The position numbers were made by a program, and so were the translations under genes. Positions 1 to 8,900 of a stretch of DNA of 64,000 bases are shown here, one piece after another. The stretch spans positions 4,753,546-4,817,545 of the forward strand of contig NZ_CP036269.1 of the NCBI RefSeq assembly GCF_007744675.1, given 5' to 3'. The DNA comes from Gimesia alba. GTDB lineage: Bacteria; Planctomycetota; Planctomycetia; Planctomycetales; Planctomycetaceae. How positions within the stretch are numbered: the first letter of the stretch is position 1; each line of letters begins with the position of its first letter. The notes under the pieces are model-generated. The model was not told the origin of the DNA. It saw nothing but the letters and a program-made list of their open reading frames with translations, and ran no database searches.

Positions 1-177
1 TAACAGGGTATACCCGGCGAGCACTCCCATCATGATCCAACAGTTGATGGAACCGATCTCAATGGTTCCGTAAGCGGACCGCACGGCAAACAACATCAAT
101 ACCGCACTAATAACATAGAACGGATTGTGGTTGTAGAGGTAACTAAAGACCGAGCGGTGAGAAGCAGACGCAGACAT
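1..177 (-). CDS. Membrane protein, N-terminal part only (runs off left edge)
   Basis: The 59 visible codons start at an ATG (177) preceded by a strong GAGGAGG ribosome binding site. The frame is open to the window edge. The protein begins MSASASHRSVFSYLYNHNPF and continues into hydrophobic stretches (YVISAVLMLFAV, WIMMGVLAGYTLL), which suggests at least two membrane segments. I do not recognise the family. It is divergent from the vault-like gene at 611, and an extended -10 (TGCTATAAT, minus strand, 261-266) gives a plausible promoter with a leader of about 75 nt. No function can be assigned from this fragment. Confidence 0.7.
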   Translation of the reverse strand, partial: MSASASHRSVFSYLYNHNPFYVISAVLMLFAVRSAYGTIEIGSINCWIMMGVLAGYTLL

Positions 178-511
178 AACAGCCTCCTCTCAAGAAATGA
201 AAATAAATAAGACCCCAAGAACAGGGGATAAAAAGACAGGTTCACTTCTATTGAAAATGTATTATAGCAAAATTGTCTAAATAGATATATGAAAATCTGA
301 GGGACCAGCAGAATTTAAAAAAGGAACGCCGTTGCTGAATAGGATGGCTCTCCCTGACTATGACTTTTTGTTAAGAGAGAAAACTTAGCGAATCAAGCAA
401 CCCCTGCAATTGATCCAACATTGAGCCGAGTTGAAACACGCATTCGAACACACCGCCTTACCTCTGCTGCCACCCCTGGCCACAAATATTTCTTCTTTTC
501 TAAAAACCTGG
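178..511. other. Divergent intergenic region
   Basis: This AT-rich spacer separates the leftward membrane gene from the rightward vault-like gene. I see the extended -10 described for the leftward gene at 261-266. Nothing else in it looks like a gene, an RNA or a strong hairpin. Confidence 0.5.
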
Positions 512-540
512 TTGACTTAGTGTCTTCACAACACTACCAT
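512..540 (+). promoter_or_regulatory. Candidate sigma70-type promoter of the vault-like gene
   Basis: TTGACT (512-517) and TACCAT (535-540) are separated by 17 nt. They lie 71 nt upstream of the ATG at 611. The spacer is largely occupied by an inverted repeat, so the promoter may be repressible. The match to consensus is moderate and transcription is not demonstrated. Confidence 0.45.
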
Positions 541-558
541 AAGTGTATGATTAACACT
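518..558. promoter_or_regulatory. Two tandem inverted repeats, AGTGT-N7-ACACT
   Basis: TAGTGT-N7-ACACTA occupies 518-536 and AGTGT-N7-ACACT occupies 542-558. Both have the same half-sites and the same 7-nt gap, and their centres are 23 bp apart, about two helical turns. The first lies inside the promoter spacer and the second just downstream of the -10. This is the geometry expected for paired dimer binding sites of a repressor. The regulator is not identifiable from the window. Confidence 0.5.
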
Positions 559-610
559 TTGTAATGCGGGCGCGACAGATGAACCACACCTCAATAACGG
601 GAGAAATTCA

Positions 611-1816
611 ATGATTACCATTAAAACCGTTCGGCAGGGTGATCGTGTTGCAGTCTGGAATGTGAAAGGACAAGTAGCTTACGTCGATGGTCCCCGTCGC
701 CTGATTCTGTTTCGTAAGACGATTGAACCCCTGCGGCAGTATTGCGCGGGTGCCGACCAGTACCTCTCCATCGAATTCACTGACGGTCACTGCGAGCACC
801 TGAGAGGGCCCGTCTCGGCCTGGTACGACCCGGTCAATCATTTATCGATTGACATCAAAGACGCACTGGAACTCGATTCTCACGAAGCGATCGTGGTCTA
901 TCGACGTAACGGAAGTGAAGTTCAGCGACGCGTGGAACGGGGGCCGATGTTATTCGTTCCCTCTGAAAACGAGTGGCTGCATGATTTTCGCTGGCACGGC
1001 GCAGATCCGGAGTATCCGTCTCACAAAGTGCCACGAGCGTTAAAGTTTCACAAATTGAGGGTGATTCCAGATCAGACGTATTACCTGGTCGACGATGTTC
1101 GGACGTCCGATGATGCGTTGTTAACGGTCAAACTGATGATCTTTTTCGAACTGGCCGACATCGAAACGATGCTGGATCAGACCCATGACCCTATTGCCGA
1201 CTTTATCAATGCGGTGACTGCCGATGTGGTTGATTTTGTGGGTGCCCGTTCCTTTGAAGTCTTCAAGCAGGATACTGAGAACCTGAACGAACTGGAGTCC
1301 TATCGGAATCTGCTGACCAGAGCACAACGGATCGGCTATCAGATCAATAAAGTCGTGTACCGCGGTTACACGGCTGGAGAGACACTGCAGTCGATGCACG
1401 ATAGCGCGATCGAAGCCCGGACCCGACTGAAGCTGGATGCCGAGACGGAAATTCAAGCCCAGGAACTGGCCGATGTGCAACTGGCACGAGAAGCCATCCG
1501 CGCAGAAAAACGGCAGGAGATGGAAGCGCAACAAACCACGCATAACATTCACCTGCAGCGACTGGAACATGATGAGCAGATTCATCAACAGGAGGAATTA
1601 GACATCGCCGAGGAAGAGACAAAACGCCGCGTCAATCAGATTGAACTTGAACATCAGCGGGCAACGAATGAAGAACAAAGTCGTTACCTGGCTACGATGA
1701 GAGAGATGCAAGTCGATCTGACCAGGTACCTTGTCGCCCAGTACCAGAACCCGGACCGCTTGATTCGGATTACAGGAGACAATGAACCAAAGCTGCATCT
1801 TCACGATAATAATTAG
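611..1816 (+). CDS. Major-vault-protein-like / SPFH-domain protein
   Basis: This 401-aa soluble protein has no signal peptide or membrane segment. Residues 1-70 look like beta-rich repeats. Residues 84-127 resemble a vault repeat, including the GPMLFVPSENEWL segment. Residues 140-255 resemble the SPFH-like shoulder domain of major vault protein: a DALLTVKLMIFFEL strand, then a DPIADFINAVTADV helix, then a GYQINKVVYRGY strand. Residues 256-385 are a long charged coiled coil rich in Ala, Glu, Gln and Arg, like the vault cap helix. Eukaryotic MVP has about 860 residues and more N-terminal repeats, so this is a short version. The ATG is preceded by GGGAG. A plain SPFH/band-7 scaffold is the alternative, but the lack of a membrane anchor and the repeat-shoulder-cap order favour a vault-like relative. 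Assembly into particles is inference. Confidence 0.6.
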   Translation: MITIKTVRQGDRVAVWNVKGQVAYVDGPRRLILFRKTIEPLRQYCAGADQYLSIEFTDGHCEHLRGPVSAWYDPVNHLSIDIKDALELDSHEAIVVYRRNGSEVQRRVERGPMLFVPSENEWLHDFRWHGADPEYPSHKVPRALKFHKLRVIPDQTYYLVDDVRTSDDALLTVKLMIFFELADIETMLDQTHDPIADFINAVTADVVDFVGARSFEVFKQDTENLNELESYRNLLTRAQRIGYQINKVVYRGYTAGETLQSMHDSAIEARTRLKLDAETEIQAQELADVQLAREAIRAEKRQEMEAQQTTHNIHLQRLEHDEQIHQQEELDIAEEETKRRVNQIELEHQRATNEEQSRYLATMREMQVDLTRYLVAQYQNPDRLIRITGDNEPKLHLHDNN

Positions 1817-1899
1817 AGGATCAATAAAAAGATTAGCTCCCCTATATTCTCAAACGATCTCAGTTCCTGACAATCTCTGTCGGAACAGGGAAAATAGTG

Positions 1900-1926
1900 T
1901 TGCAACTCTGTAGAAAATGGTATAAT
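1900..1926 (+). promoter_or_regulatory. Candidate promoter of the first DUF1501 gene
   Basis: A perfect TATAAT at 1921-1926, preceded by TGG, lies 45 nt before the ATG at 1971. A weak TTGCAA at 1900-1905 sits 15 nt upstream, so recognition probably depends mainly on the -10. Confidence 0.5.
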
Positions 1927-1970
1927 CCACACATCAAATTAGGTTTATACGATTTTCAGTGAGATTGCGC

Positions 1971-3374
1971 ATGAACGAATTGGAAATGAACCGCAGGCAG
2001 GCCCTTATTGCGAGCGGCCTGGGTACTCTCAGTCTTGGCATGCCGGGCGTGGTGATGGGGAGCGACAAAGTAGACGCCTCGGGCAACGCAGTCCGTGCGG
2101 AGAAGTCTTGCATCTTTGTCCTGCTGTGTGGCGGGCCGAGCCACCTGGATACCTGGGATATGAAGCCGGAAGCGCCGCTGGAATACCGCGGGCCCTACAT
2201 GCCGATTGCCACCAAAGTGCCGGGCATGCGGATCAATGAGATGCATACCAAGCTGGCCAAGCTGACCGACGAGTTCACGCTCATCAATTCGATGTCGCAT
2301 CCGGGCGCGATCAGCAATCACTTCGATGCGATGCACAATCTGCTTAGCGGCCAGTCAAATAAACGCGTGCAACAGGGCATGGCGAACGAGCAACCGTACC
2401 TCGGTTCCATCGTCTCCAAAATAAGGCCGAGCAAACGCAACTTCGTCTCCAATGCCTGGCTGATCAAATGCGTGGGTCCACCTGTGTTTTGTGCGCCCAA
2501 TATTGGAATTGGCGGTTACCTGGGTTCGGCATTTGCTCCCGTGTTTGTCGGTGCGGCAAACAACCATCCCGCGATGAAAGACTTCAAGCCGCCCGAAATT
2601 TATGCCCCTTATGACGAGCAGCGACTCGAACAACGCAAATCAGTTCTGCGTCACCTGGAATCCAAACGTCTGGACCAGAACCAGAATATGAAAGACTGGT
2701 CGGACCTGCGCGAGAAGACCTACGAAGCGTTAACGCGCGCCGAAGGGCGCAGAGCGTTTAACATGGAGGAAGAGCCGGTTAAAGTTCGCGAAAAATATGG
2801 CATGCATCCGCTCGGTCAGAATCTGCTTTTAGCAAGGCGGATGGTGGAATCGGGCGTCCGGTTTGTGACCGTCAACGGCTGGACCGGACAGGCAGAGTAC
2901 GATAAGAAAGGCCCTCCGAGCAGCAGCTGGGACATGCACGGCGGCAACATGGGGATGGGCAATGCCTTCGGTAACGGTTCTTACGGCATGGGATTCTGCC
3001 TGCCGCGCCTGGATCAGGCGCTGGCCGCCCTGCTCTCCGACCTGAAGGACCGCGGCATGTTGGACAACACACTTGTTGTGGTCACCGGCGAATTCGGCCG
3101 CACCCCCAACGTGCTCAAGCAAGACCCGCCGGGTCGTCAGCACTGGCCGCGCTGTTTCTCATCCATTCTGGCGGGAGCCGGCATTAAAGGGGGGAACGTA
3201 TACGGCAAATCCAACAAGTACGGTCAATATCCCACGCACAACCCCGTCCGCCCCGAAGAACTGGCAGCGACAATCTACCACGCTCTGGACATCCCGATCA
3301 GTAATCCGCAAGACCCCACGGGGCTCTTACGTACCCTGACAACGGGCAAGCCGATCATGGAATTGTTTGGATAA
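1971..3374 (+). CDS. DUF1501 domain-containing protein, Tat-exported
   Basis: This is a planctomycete DUF1501 protein of the sulfatase/alkaline-phosphatase-like superfamily. The N-terminus carries a twin-arginine signal (NRRQALIASGLGTLSLGMPG), so export in a folded state is likely. Typical family segments are visible: LCGGPSHLDTWDMKPEAP near the start, NSMSHPG, MHGGN in the centre, VVVTGEFGRTPN and RQHWPRCFSSILAGAG near the end. DUF1501 genes usually pair with a DUF1549/DUF1553 cytochrome gene, but none is adjacent here. Possible starts are a GTG at 1959, the ATG at 1971 and an ATG at 1986; 1971 was chosen for spacing from the TATAAT. No biochemical reaction is established for the family. Confidence 0.85.
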   Translation: MNELEMNRRQALIASGLGTLSLGMPGVVMGSDKVDASGNAVRAEKSCIFVLLCGGPSHLDTWDMKPEAPLEYRGPYMPIATKVPGMRINEMHTKLAKLTDEFTLINSMSHPGAISNHFDAMHNLLSGQSNKRVQQGMANEQPYLGSIVSKIRPSKRNFVSNAWLIKCVGPPVFCAPNIGIGGYLGSAFAPVFVGAANNHPAMKDFKPPEIYAPYDEQRLEQRKSVLRHLESKRLDQNQNMKDWSDLREKTYEALTRAEGRRAFNMEEEPVKVREKYGMHPLGQNLLLARRMVESGVRFVTVNGWTGQAEYDKKGPPSSSWDMHGGNMGMGNAFGNGSYGMGFCLPRLDQALAALLSDLKDRGMLDNTLVVVTGEFGRTPNVLKQDPPGRQHWPRCFSSILAGAGIKGGNVYGKSNKYGQYPTHNPVRPEELAATIYHALDIPISNPQDPTGLLRTLTTGKPIMELFG

Positions 3375-3412
3375 CCGGCTCGGGATCAGTAGAGTTCAGA
3401 GCCCCCAAGCAC

Positions 3413-3811
3413 TTATTCCGAAACCAGATTCAACAGGTCACCAATCGATTTGTGCTTTTCGATCGGATGCCGCAACGGCTGCTCAGTCAGGACTTCGTAG
3501 TGGTTCCGACGACCGATTTTCTCTCGTTTAACGAACCCCTCTTCTTCCAGGTCCTGGATGATCCGCTGGACGGCACGCTCTGTTATGCCGACTTTTAAAG
3601 CGACTTCCCGCAACACAATCGAGGGTTCGCGATGCAACACGATTAGAACGTGTGCATGATTGGTCAGGAAGGTCCAACGGTTTCCGGAATCCGTCGCAGG
3701 ACTGACAGCTGTTTCTGATTTCGCGTCGCGCATCGCGTCTTTCCCTTGCTGTTTTCCGGCTCTGACTCTGTCGGAACCACTCCCGCGTTTGTTTTTTGAC
3801 GCTTTTTTCAT
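3413..3811 (-). CDS. Winged helix-turn-helix transcriptional regulator
   Basis: The protein has a basic, low-complexity N-terminal tail rich in Lys, Arg and Gly, followed by a winged-helix domain (from about [20 protein letters not shown] through [18 protein letters not shown] to the wing [13 protein letters not shown]). This matches a small MarR/ArsR-like family of single-domain DNA-binding proteins. ATG at 3811 is used (132 aa); a TTG at 3838 would add nine residues. A perfect 14-bp palindrome overlaps the upstream alternative start. The gene is divergent from dabB at 4125, so it may regulate the inorganic-carbon uptake genes, itself, or both. That role is inferred from position only. Confidence 0.75.
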   Translation of the reverse strand: MKKASKNKRGSGSDRVRAGKQQGKDAMRDAKSETAVSPATDSGNRWTFLTNHAHVLIVLHREPSIVLREVALKVGITERAVQRIIQDLEEEGFVKREKIGRRNHYEVLTEQPLRHPIEKHKSIGDLLNLVSE

Positions 3812-3836
3812 CGATTTGTTACCCGTCCCGAAAAGC

Positions 3837-3850
3837 AAGGCACGTGCCTT
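3837..3850. promoter_or_regulatory. Perfect 14-bp palindrome AAGGCACGTGCCTT
   Basis: The sequence is fully self-complementary and lies 26 bp upstream of the regulator's ATG at 3811, in the gap facing dabB. A perfect palindrome directly before a winged-helix gene is a good autoregulatory operator candidate. It is a single copy and could be chance. Confidence 0.4.
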
Positions 3851-4032
3851 ACTTCATACTATCAATGCATTTAGAGCAAAAGAGCATCTTAGTCCTTTAT
3901 AGTGTATCCGATCCTGAGATGAAATCAAATTCACGAAAATAATTACGCCTCTCAAACGCTACGATTCAGGTTCCTTCCGCGCACATTCCTGGAAGCGACC
4001 TCAAGAATTTCAAAATAAATGACGAAAAACTA

Positions 4033-4080
4033 TTGACGACATATAATTCGTGTATCATTATACGCGTTATTAAATACACG
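4033..4080 (+). promoter_or_regulatory. dabB upstream control region with inverted repeat
   Basis: This AT-rich region contains TTGACG (4033-4038), TATAAT (4042-4047) and further TATCAT/ATTATA hexamers. CGTGTAT (4049-4055) and ATACACG (4074-4080) form a 7-bp inverted repeat with an 18-bp gap. The arrangement suggests a regulated promoter for the dabB-dabA transcript. Which hexamers are used cannot be settled by eye. Confidence 0.4.
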
Positions 4081-4124
4081 TATCTGTTTTCACGACTCTA
4101 TTTTAATGAACTGGAGATCATACA

Positions 4125-5708
4125 ATGTCTGGTGAAATTGGTTTGATCTTGATCCTTCCTGCTTGCCTTCTGCTGATGTTTGGGTTAATTCCAAGAAAAG
4201 CGGCGAACACGCGGGGCAATCAACTTTGTCAAATGACAACCTTAGTCACAGGCATTCAATGCCTGCTCGCGACTCTCTTTGTTCTGCTCTACTCCTCACA
4301 GGTATTTTTTGACGCTCGTCTGGACAATCTACCCGAAACCGTCAAACTCACCAATCTCAACCTCGTCATGTTTGACGGTGCCTCTTGCTTGATGTACTCA
4401 CTGGTCAGCTTTGTCGGCTGGATCATCAGCCGTTTTTCGATCCGATACCTGGATGGTGAACCCGAACAGGGCAACTATTTCCGCTGGACCGGTTTTACGG
4501 TAGGAGCAGTCTCCCTGATGGTGATTTCGGGAAATTTGCTGCTGTTCATCGTTGCCTGGGCGATCTCCAGTTTAGGGCTTCACCAACTGCTTCTATTTTA
4601 CAGAAATCGACCAGCGGCTCAACGGGCTGCATGGACGAAATTCACGGTGAGTCGCATTGGTGACATTGCCCTGATCGGCGCTACAATACTGATTTACCAG
4701 GAATTTCAGACTCTCAATTTTTCCGAGATCTTCGCATCCATCAAGTACCAGTCCGGGTTCGATTCTCCCCGGATCATGTGGGCGGTCTCGCTACTGGTAC
4801 TCGGAGCCATATCCAAATCCGCTCAATTCCCATTCCATACCTGGTTGCCACAAACACTGGATACACCAACTCCCGTCTCGGCTTTGATGCATGCGGGAAT
4901 CGTGAATGCGGGAGGCTTTCTCATGATCCGTACCAGCCCCCTGCTTTTCTTGAATCCTACCGCCATGGCTGGTCTGGCTGTGGTGGGAACGGTCACAACC
5001 TGTTTTGCTGCCACCGTGATGCTGACGCAAACCAGTATCAAGAAAAACCTGGCTTATTCCACCATTGCGCAGATGGGATTCATGATGCTGCAATGTGGCC
5101 TGGGTGCTTTTTCCGCTGCCATGCTGCATATTCTGGCTCATTCGCTCTACAAAGCGCATGCGTTTCTGAATAGTGGTAGCGTGCTCGATCAAAACAAAGC
5201 TTCAGGTTGGAATCAGGCAAACCATCACCAAGAGAAGGTATCCTCAAGCAAACTCTTGATAACCGGTGTCTGTATTGTCATGGTTTACTGCGCGAGCTTG
5301 GCGCTCTTCGGTATCAACCCGCTCACAAAACCAGGTGGCATTCTACTGGGGTTCATTATATGCCTCGCGCTGCTGGGTTGGATGCGACAGGCTTTACAAT
5401 CAAACAATCGTTCCCTGCTGCTTCGAACCGCTGGCATCTCCCTGGTACTCTGCCTGGCCTACAGTCTCAGTTTCGTCGCGATCGACAAAATTGTAGGACT
5501 GAACCAAAGCACTTCCAGTTCCGCTTATCTAGCCTGGGCGGCTGCTGCTCTGATCGTGGTCGGATTCAGCAGCATGTCGCTGTTACAGCGCAAGATCTCA
5601 CAAGCCCAAAAGCCCGCATGGATCAACAAGCTCTACATCCATGCCCTCAACGGGTTCTATGTTGAGGCGCTGCTCAGGCAACGTTTCGAGAACCTGACCC
5701 GGGAATAA
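4125..5708 (+). CDS. dabB: DabB: NuoL-like proton-conducting subunit of inorganic carbon pump
   Basis: This 527-aa polytopic membrane protein belongs to the NuoL/ND5/MrpA antiporter superfamily and has about 12-14 hydrophobic segments. The superfamily signature HTWLPQTLDTPTPVSALMHA is present near residue 240, followed by the TSIKKNLAYSTIAQMGFM segment. It is shorter than NuoL of complex I, and no other nuo genes are nearby. The next gene is the DUF2309 protein DabA, which identifies this as DabB of the DAB dissolved-inorganic-carbon accumulation complex. In that model DabB lets cations (protons) move down their gradient to drive CO2 hydration by DabA at the inner membrane. ATG at 4125 has a GGAG site. 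The gap to dabA is 61 bp, consistent with an operon. Confidence 0.88.
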   Translation: MSGEIGLILILPACLLLMFGLIPRKAANTRGNQLCQMTTLVTGIQCLLATLFVLLYSSQVFFDARLDNLPETVKLTNLNLVMFDGASCLMYSLVSFVGWIISRFSIRYLDGEPEQGNYFRWTGFTVGAVSLMVISGNLLLFIVAWAISSLGLHQLLLFYRNRPAAQRAAWTKFTVSRIGDIALIGATILIYQEFQTLNFSEIFASIKYQSGFDSPRIMWAVSLLVLGAISKSAQFPFHTWLPQTLDTPTPVSALMHAGIVNAGGFLMIRTSPLLFLNPTAMAGLAVVGTVTTCFAATVMLTQTSIKKNLAYSTIAQMGFMMLQCGLGAFSAAMLHILAHSLYKAHAFLNSGSVLDQNKASGWNQANHHQEKVSSSKLLITGVCIVMVYCASLALFGINPLTKPGGILLGFIICLALLGWMRQALQSNNRSLLLRTAGISLVLCLAYSLSFVAIDKIVGLNQSTSSSAYLAWAAAALIVVGFSSMSLLQRKISQAQKPAWINKLYIHALNGFYVEALLRQRFENLTRE

Positions 5709-5769
5709 ACCAGTTCGAGACCTGTTTGTTGATCGCTCATTAAAGCAAACCTTTAGAAAGAGTAAAACA

Positions 5770-8361
5770 ATGTCACAAATGCAATCCGAGTCGCGGTACT
5801 TTTCTTCGCCTGATCTAATCAACCAATTCATTCCCGAACAGGGATATCTGATAGAACAGATTTCCGAAGCACTCAAAGTCGTCTCTCAGGTGATTTCGCC
5901 AGTCTCGCCTTTAAAAGATTATGTGGCAGTGAATCCCTATCACGGGATTTCTGAACGTTCATTCTTGAATGCACGAAATTATTTACGAATTTTCTCCGAC
6001 TGCGAAAACCTGATGCCTCTGGAACACTATGCTGAAGAATTCCGTTCAGGACAATTCGGGGTTAAACAGATCCAATCTGCAGTCGAGGAATTAGAGAGCA
6101 CCAATCTGAGCACTCACCCCATCCCCTCTGCAGAGGAAATTGTAGAATTGTTGCATAGCCTGGAGAAACCAGTCAGTCACACTGACCAGATGAAGCAGAA
6201 ACAGGACAGACCCGTTCGCACTTTGTCTGAGATGCTGGATCATCAAACTCAGGGGAACTGGTCCGAAAAGATCTGTGATGAGATCTCTAAATATTGTGCA
6301 ATGCACTACGACCAGGGAGAAGCCGTCTGGGGTAGCCCCTGGAAAGAGATGACCTTGTACCAGTCCTGGCGTTCCGCGGCGGTCCATGATCGAAATATGG
6401 AATTCCACGGACTGACTGGTTTCTGCAGTTATGTCTCGGAGCTTCCCCACACGGCTGAAGCCTCAATGATTGCTTCATTGCAATGTTTGCATGTTCCGCC
6501 CGCCCTGTGGGAAACCTATTTGCTTTGTCAGGCCTTTTCCATCCCCGGCTGGAGCGCCTGGGTCAAATATCAGTCTGAAGAATCGGAAACCGAAGATCCA
6601 TTGTGTAACGATCTGGCGGGTCTAATGGCAATGCGTCTCGCTTACGATGCCGCACTTTCAAAATCGCAGGCATTCGAAGTGGACTGGCGCGATTTCGCCA
6701 GTCACCAGCCGATTTCATTTAAGTTATCTGCTGACGCACAAGACAACGAGTTCTTGCGATATACGCTGTTACGTGCTTCTGAAATCGCGTTCCGGGATCG
6801 ACTGCTCAATTGCGTTGCGATTCCATCAGCCTCATCTGACATCACACAACACTCCGAACAAGCAACTCATTTTTCAACGGTTCCAGCAGAACGGAAATTA
6901 GCACAGATGGTTTTCTGCATCGATGTCCGATCAGAGCGAATTCGGCGGCAACTGGAATCAGTCTCTTCCCACATTGAAACATTCGGATTTGCTGGATTTT
7001 TTGGCCTGCCGATCGAATTCGTGCGACTGGGAGATCAGTCAGGAGACAGTCAGGTCCCCGTCTTATTAAAACCTCAAATACAGATTTACGAAGATGTTCA
7101 GTCTGCAGATCCAGATTTGAAGTCGCATCTCGTCAAGCAACGCGGCCTGTCCAGATCATTGCGAAAACTCTGGAAAAACCTGCGTACCTCAGCCGTGGGC
7201 TGCTTCCCGTTTGTAGAAACGACCGGTTTACTCTATGGACTGAAACTCTGGCAACGATCCGTCGGTTCCACTTCAAAACCTTCAGACGCCGATCCCCAGA
7301 GATTATTCCGCGAGAACTTTGAGGTACTGGAACCCAGTTTGAATGGTTTGAATCAGCAGGGAATCACAATAACTGAGCTGACTGACTTAGCCGAATCGAT
7401 GTTAAAGAATCTGGGTTTGACGGAGAACTTTTCTCGACTGGTGGTATTTTGCGGACATGGCAGCCAAACAGAAAACAATCCTCTCAAAGCCGGCCTGGAC
7501 TGCGGCGCCTGTGGGGGACACTCTGGCGAACCGAATGCCCGAATCGCAGCGAAAATTCTGAATCAAACTGTGGTACGGCGTGCACTGGAACACCGGGGAA
7601 TCACGATTCCCTCTGACACCTGGTTTGTCGCAGGCTTACACAATACTACGACAGACAGCCTCGATTATTTCGAATGCGATCAAGTTCCAGAGACACACCA
7701 CAAGGACTTGGAAACGCTCATCGAAATCTCTCAGTTTGCTTCTGAGAATTCCCGAGTCGAGCGTATGCCAGAGATAAATGCTCCCACAATGACCGATCTG
7801 ATGCGACGCGCCGCAGACTGGTCCGAAGTACGCCCCGAGTGGGGACTGGCAGGCAACGCCGCCTTTGTCATCGCGCCGCGGGAATTTACACGAGAGATTA
7901 ACCTGGATGCCCGGACGTTCCTGCACAGCTATGATCACGAGAACGATCAGGAGGGAATCGTCCTGGAAAATATCATGACAGCTCCGATGATCGTCGCCCA
8001 CTGGATCAACATGCAATACTACGCTTCCACCGTCGACAACCACCATTTCGGCAGCGGAAACAAAACGCTGCATAATGTTGTGGGAGGTTTTGGAATTCTC
8101 TCAGGTAATGGGGGAGACTTGATGACGGGTTTACCCTGGCAGTCGCTGAATACCGGTGCGAAGTTTCAACATCAACCACTGCGTTTACAAGTCCTGATTG
8201 CCGCACCGAGAAACGTCATCGAAAAGATCATTGCGAAACATCAAGACATCTCGAATCTACTCACCGGCGGATGGATGCACCTGATTTCGCTGGAGGAACA
8301 ACAACAGTTTCAGTACTCCACTGATGGTAACTGGAACAAGATTGAATTGACGCAATCCTGA
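5770..8361 (+). CDS. dabA: DabA: DUF2309 carbonic-anhydrase-like subunit of inorganic carbon pump
   Basis: This 863-aa protein of the DUF2309/UPF0753 family is the catalytic half of the DAB complex. The four zinc-site residues known from characterised DabA can be placed: C383 and D385 in MVFCIDVRSER, H563 in FCGHGSQTENNP, and C578 in LDCGACGGHSGEPNAR. The H-to-C spacing of 15 matches the family. The N-terminal VAVNPYHGI motif is also typical. DabA is thought to convert CO2 to bicarbonate in a vectorial reaction coupled to ion flow through DabB. It may serve anaplerotic CO2 supply here, since no carbon-fixation genes are visible. All metal ligands are intact, so an active enzyme is expected. 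Confidence 0.9.
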   Translation: MSQMQSESRYFSSPDLINQFIPEQGYLIEQISEALKVVSQVISPVSPLKDYVAVNPYHGISERSFLNARNYLRIFSDCENLMPLEHYAEEFRSGQFGVKQIQSAVEELESTNLSTHPIPSAEEIVELLHSLEKPVSHTDQMKQKQDRPVRTLSEMLDHQTQGNWSEKICDEISKYCAMHYDQGEAVWGSPWKEMTLYQSWRSAAVHDRNMEFHGLTGFCSYVSELPHTAEASMIASLQCLHVPPALWETYLLCQAFSIPGWSAWVKYQSEESETEDPLCNDLAGLMAMRLAYDAALSKSQAFEVDWRDFASHQPISFKLSADAQDNEFLRYTLLRASEIAFRDRLLNCVAIPSASSDITQHSEQATHFSTVPAERKLAQMVFCIDVRSERIRRQLESVSSHIETFGFAGFFGLPIEFVRLGDQSGDSQVPVLLKPQIQIYEDVQSADPDLKSHLVKQRGLSRSLRKLWKNLRTSAVGCFPFVETTGLLYGLKLWQRSVGSTSKPSDADPQRLFRENFEVLEPSLNGLNQQGITITELTDLAESMLKNLGLTENFSRLVVFCGHGSQTENNPLKAGLDCGACGGHSGEPNARIAAKILNQTVVRRALEHRGITIPSDTWFVAGLHNTTTDSLDYFECDQVPETHHKDLETLIEISQFASENSRVERMPEINAPTMTDLMRRAADWSEVRPEWGLAGNAAFVIAPREFTREINLDARTFLHSYDHENDQEGIVLENIMTAPMIVAHWINMQYYASTVDNHHFGSGNKTLHNVVGGFGILSGNGGDLMTGLPWQSLNTGAKFQHQPLRLQVLIAAPRNVIEKIIAKHQDISNLLTGGWMHLISLEEQQQFQYSTDGNWNKIELTQS

Positions 8362-8418
8362 GACTCTTCCCTACACCGAACTTATTTTTTACTGAATTTC
8401 TTAACAAGGAGAAATGCG

Positions 8419-8742
8419 ATGAAAATTACCATTATCGATCAAAGTCAATTATTAGGCCAACAGCTGGTTCAACTCTGCAAGCGATATTTGCATGATGTTC
8501 TCGCGCCCCATTTCCAGCCCATGATGCTCTCCCTGGAGTTGAATATCAAAGCCCTGAAAAACCCTCAGGGAGAGTTGAAAAAAGTATATCGAGTTCAGAT
8601 CGATCATGGCGATGGTCAAATTGTCTTTCACCAGAAAGGTGAAAACATCGACACGTGTCTGTCCAAGATTGCTGAGAGAGCCCAACGAGAAATCTCTCGT
8701 GTGAGAGCACGTTCGATAGCACGAGCGAAGTGTTTGTACTGA
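8419..8742 (+). CDS. HPF/RaiA-like ribosome-associated protein, copy 1
   Basis: This short 107-aa protein is preceded by an AAGGAG site. Its layout fits the hibernation-promoting factor/RaiA fold: an N-terminal KITIIDQSQLL strand, a helix around LCKRYLHDVL, strands with YRVQIDHGDGQIVFH, and a basic C-terminal helix (CLSKIAERAQREISRVRARS). It lies 57 bp after dabA and is a paralogue of the gene at 8901 (shared SKIAE and basic tail). HPF proteins bind the 30S decoding region in slow growth. No long C-terminal dimerisation domain is present. A specialised role linked to DabAB is possible but only inferred from linkage. Confidence 0.65.
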   Translation: MKITIIDQSQLLGQQLVQLCKRYLHDVLAPHFQPMMLSLELNIKALKNPQGELKKVYRVQIDHGDGQIVFHQKGENIDTCLSKIAERAQREISRVRARSIARAKCLY

Positions 8743-8900
8743 TTCAAGAACGATCCTAAGCATCAAGATCTTCAAGTTCATGTAATTGAGACGTGATACC
8801 ACAGTCAGGCTGACGAGGCTGAGTGACAGATCTGACAATTGAAAAACTCTGAGTGTGTAATTCGTGAGTTTCTGAATATCCCCCCGAGAGGAGAAGTCCG

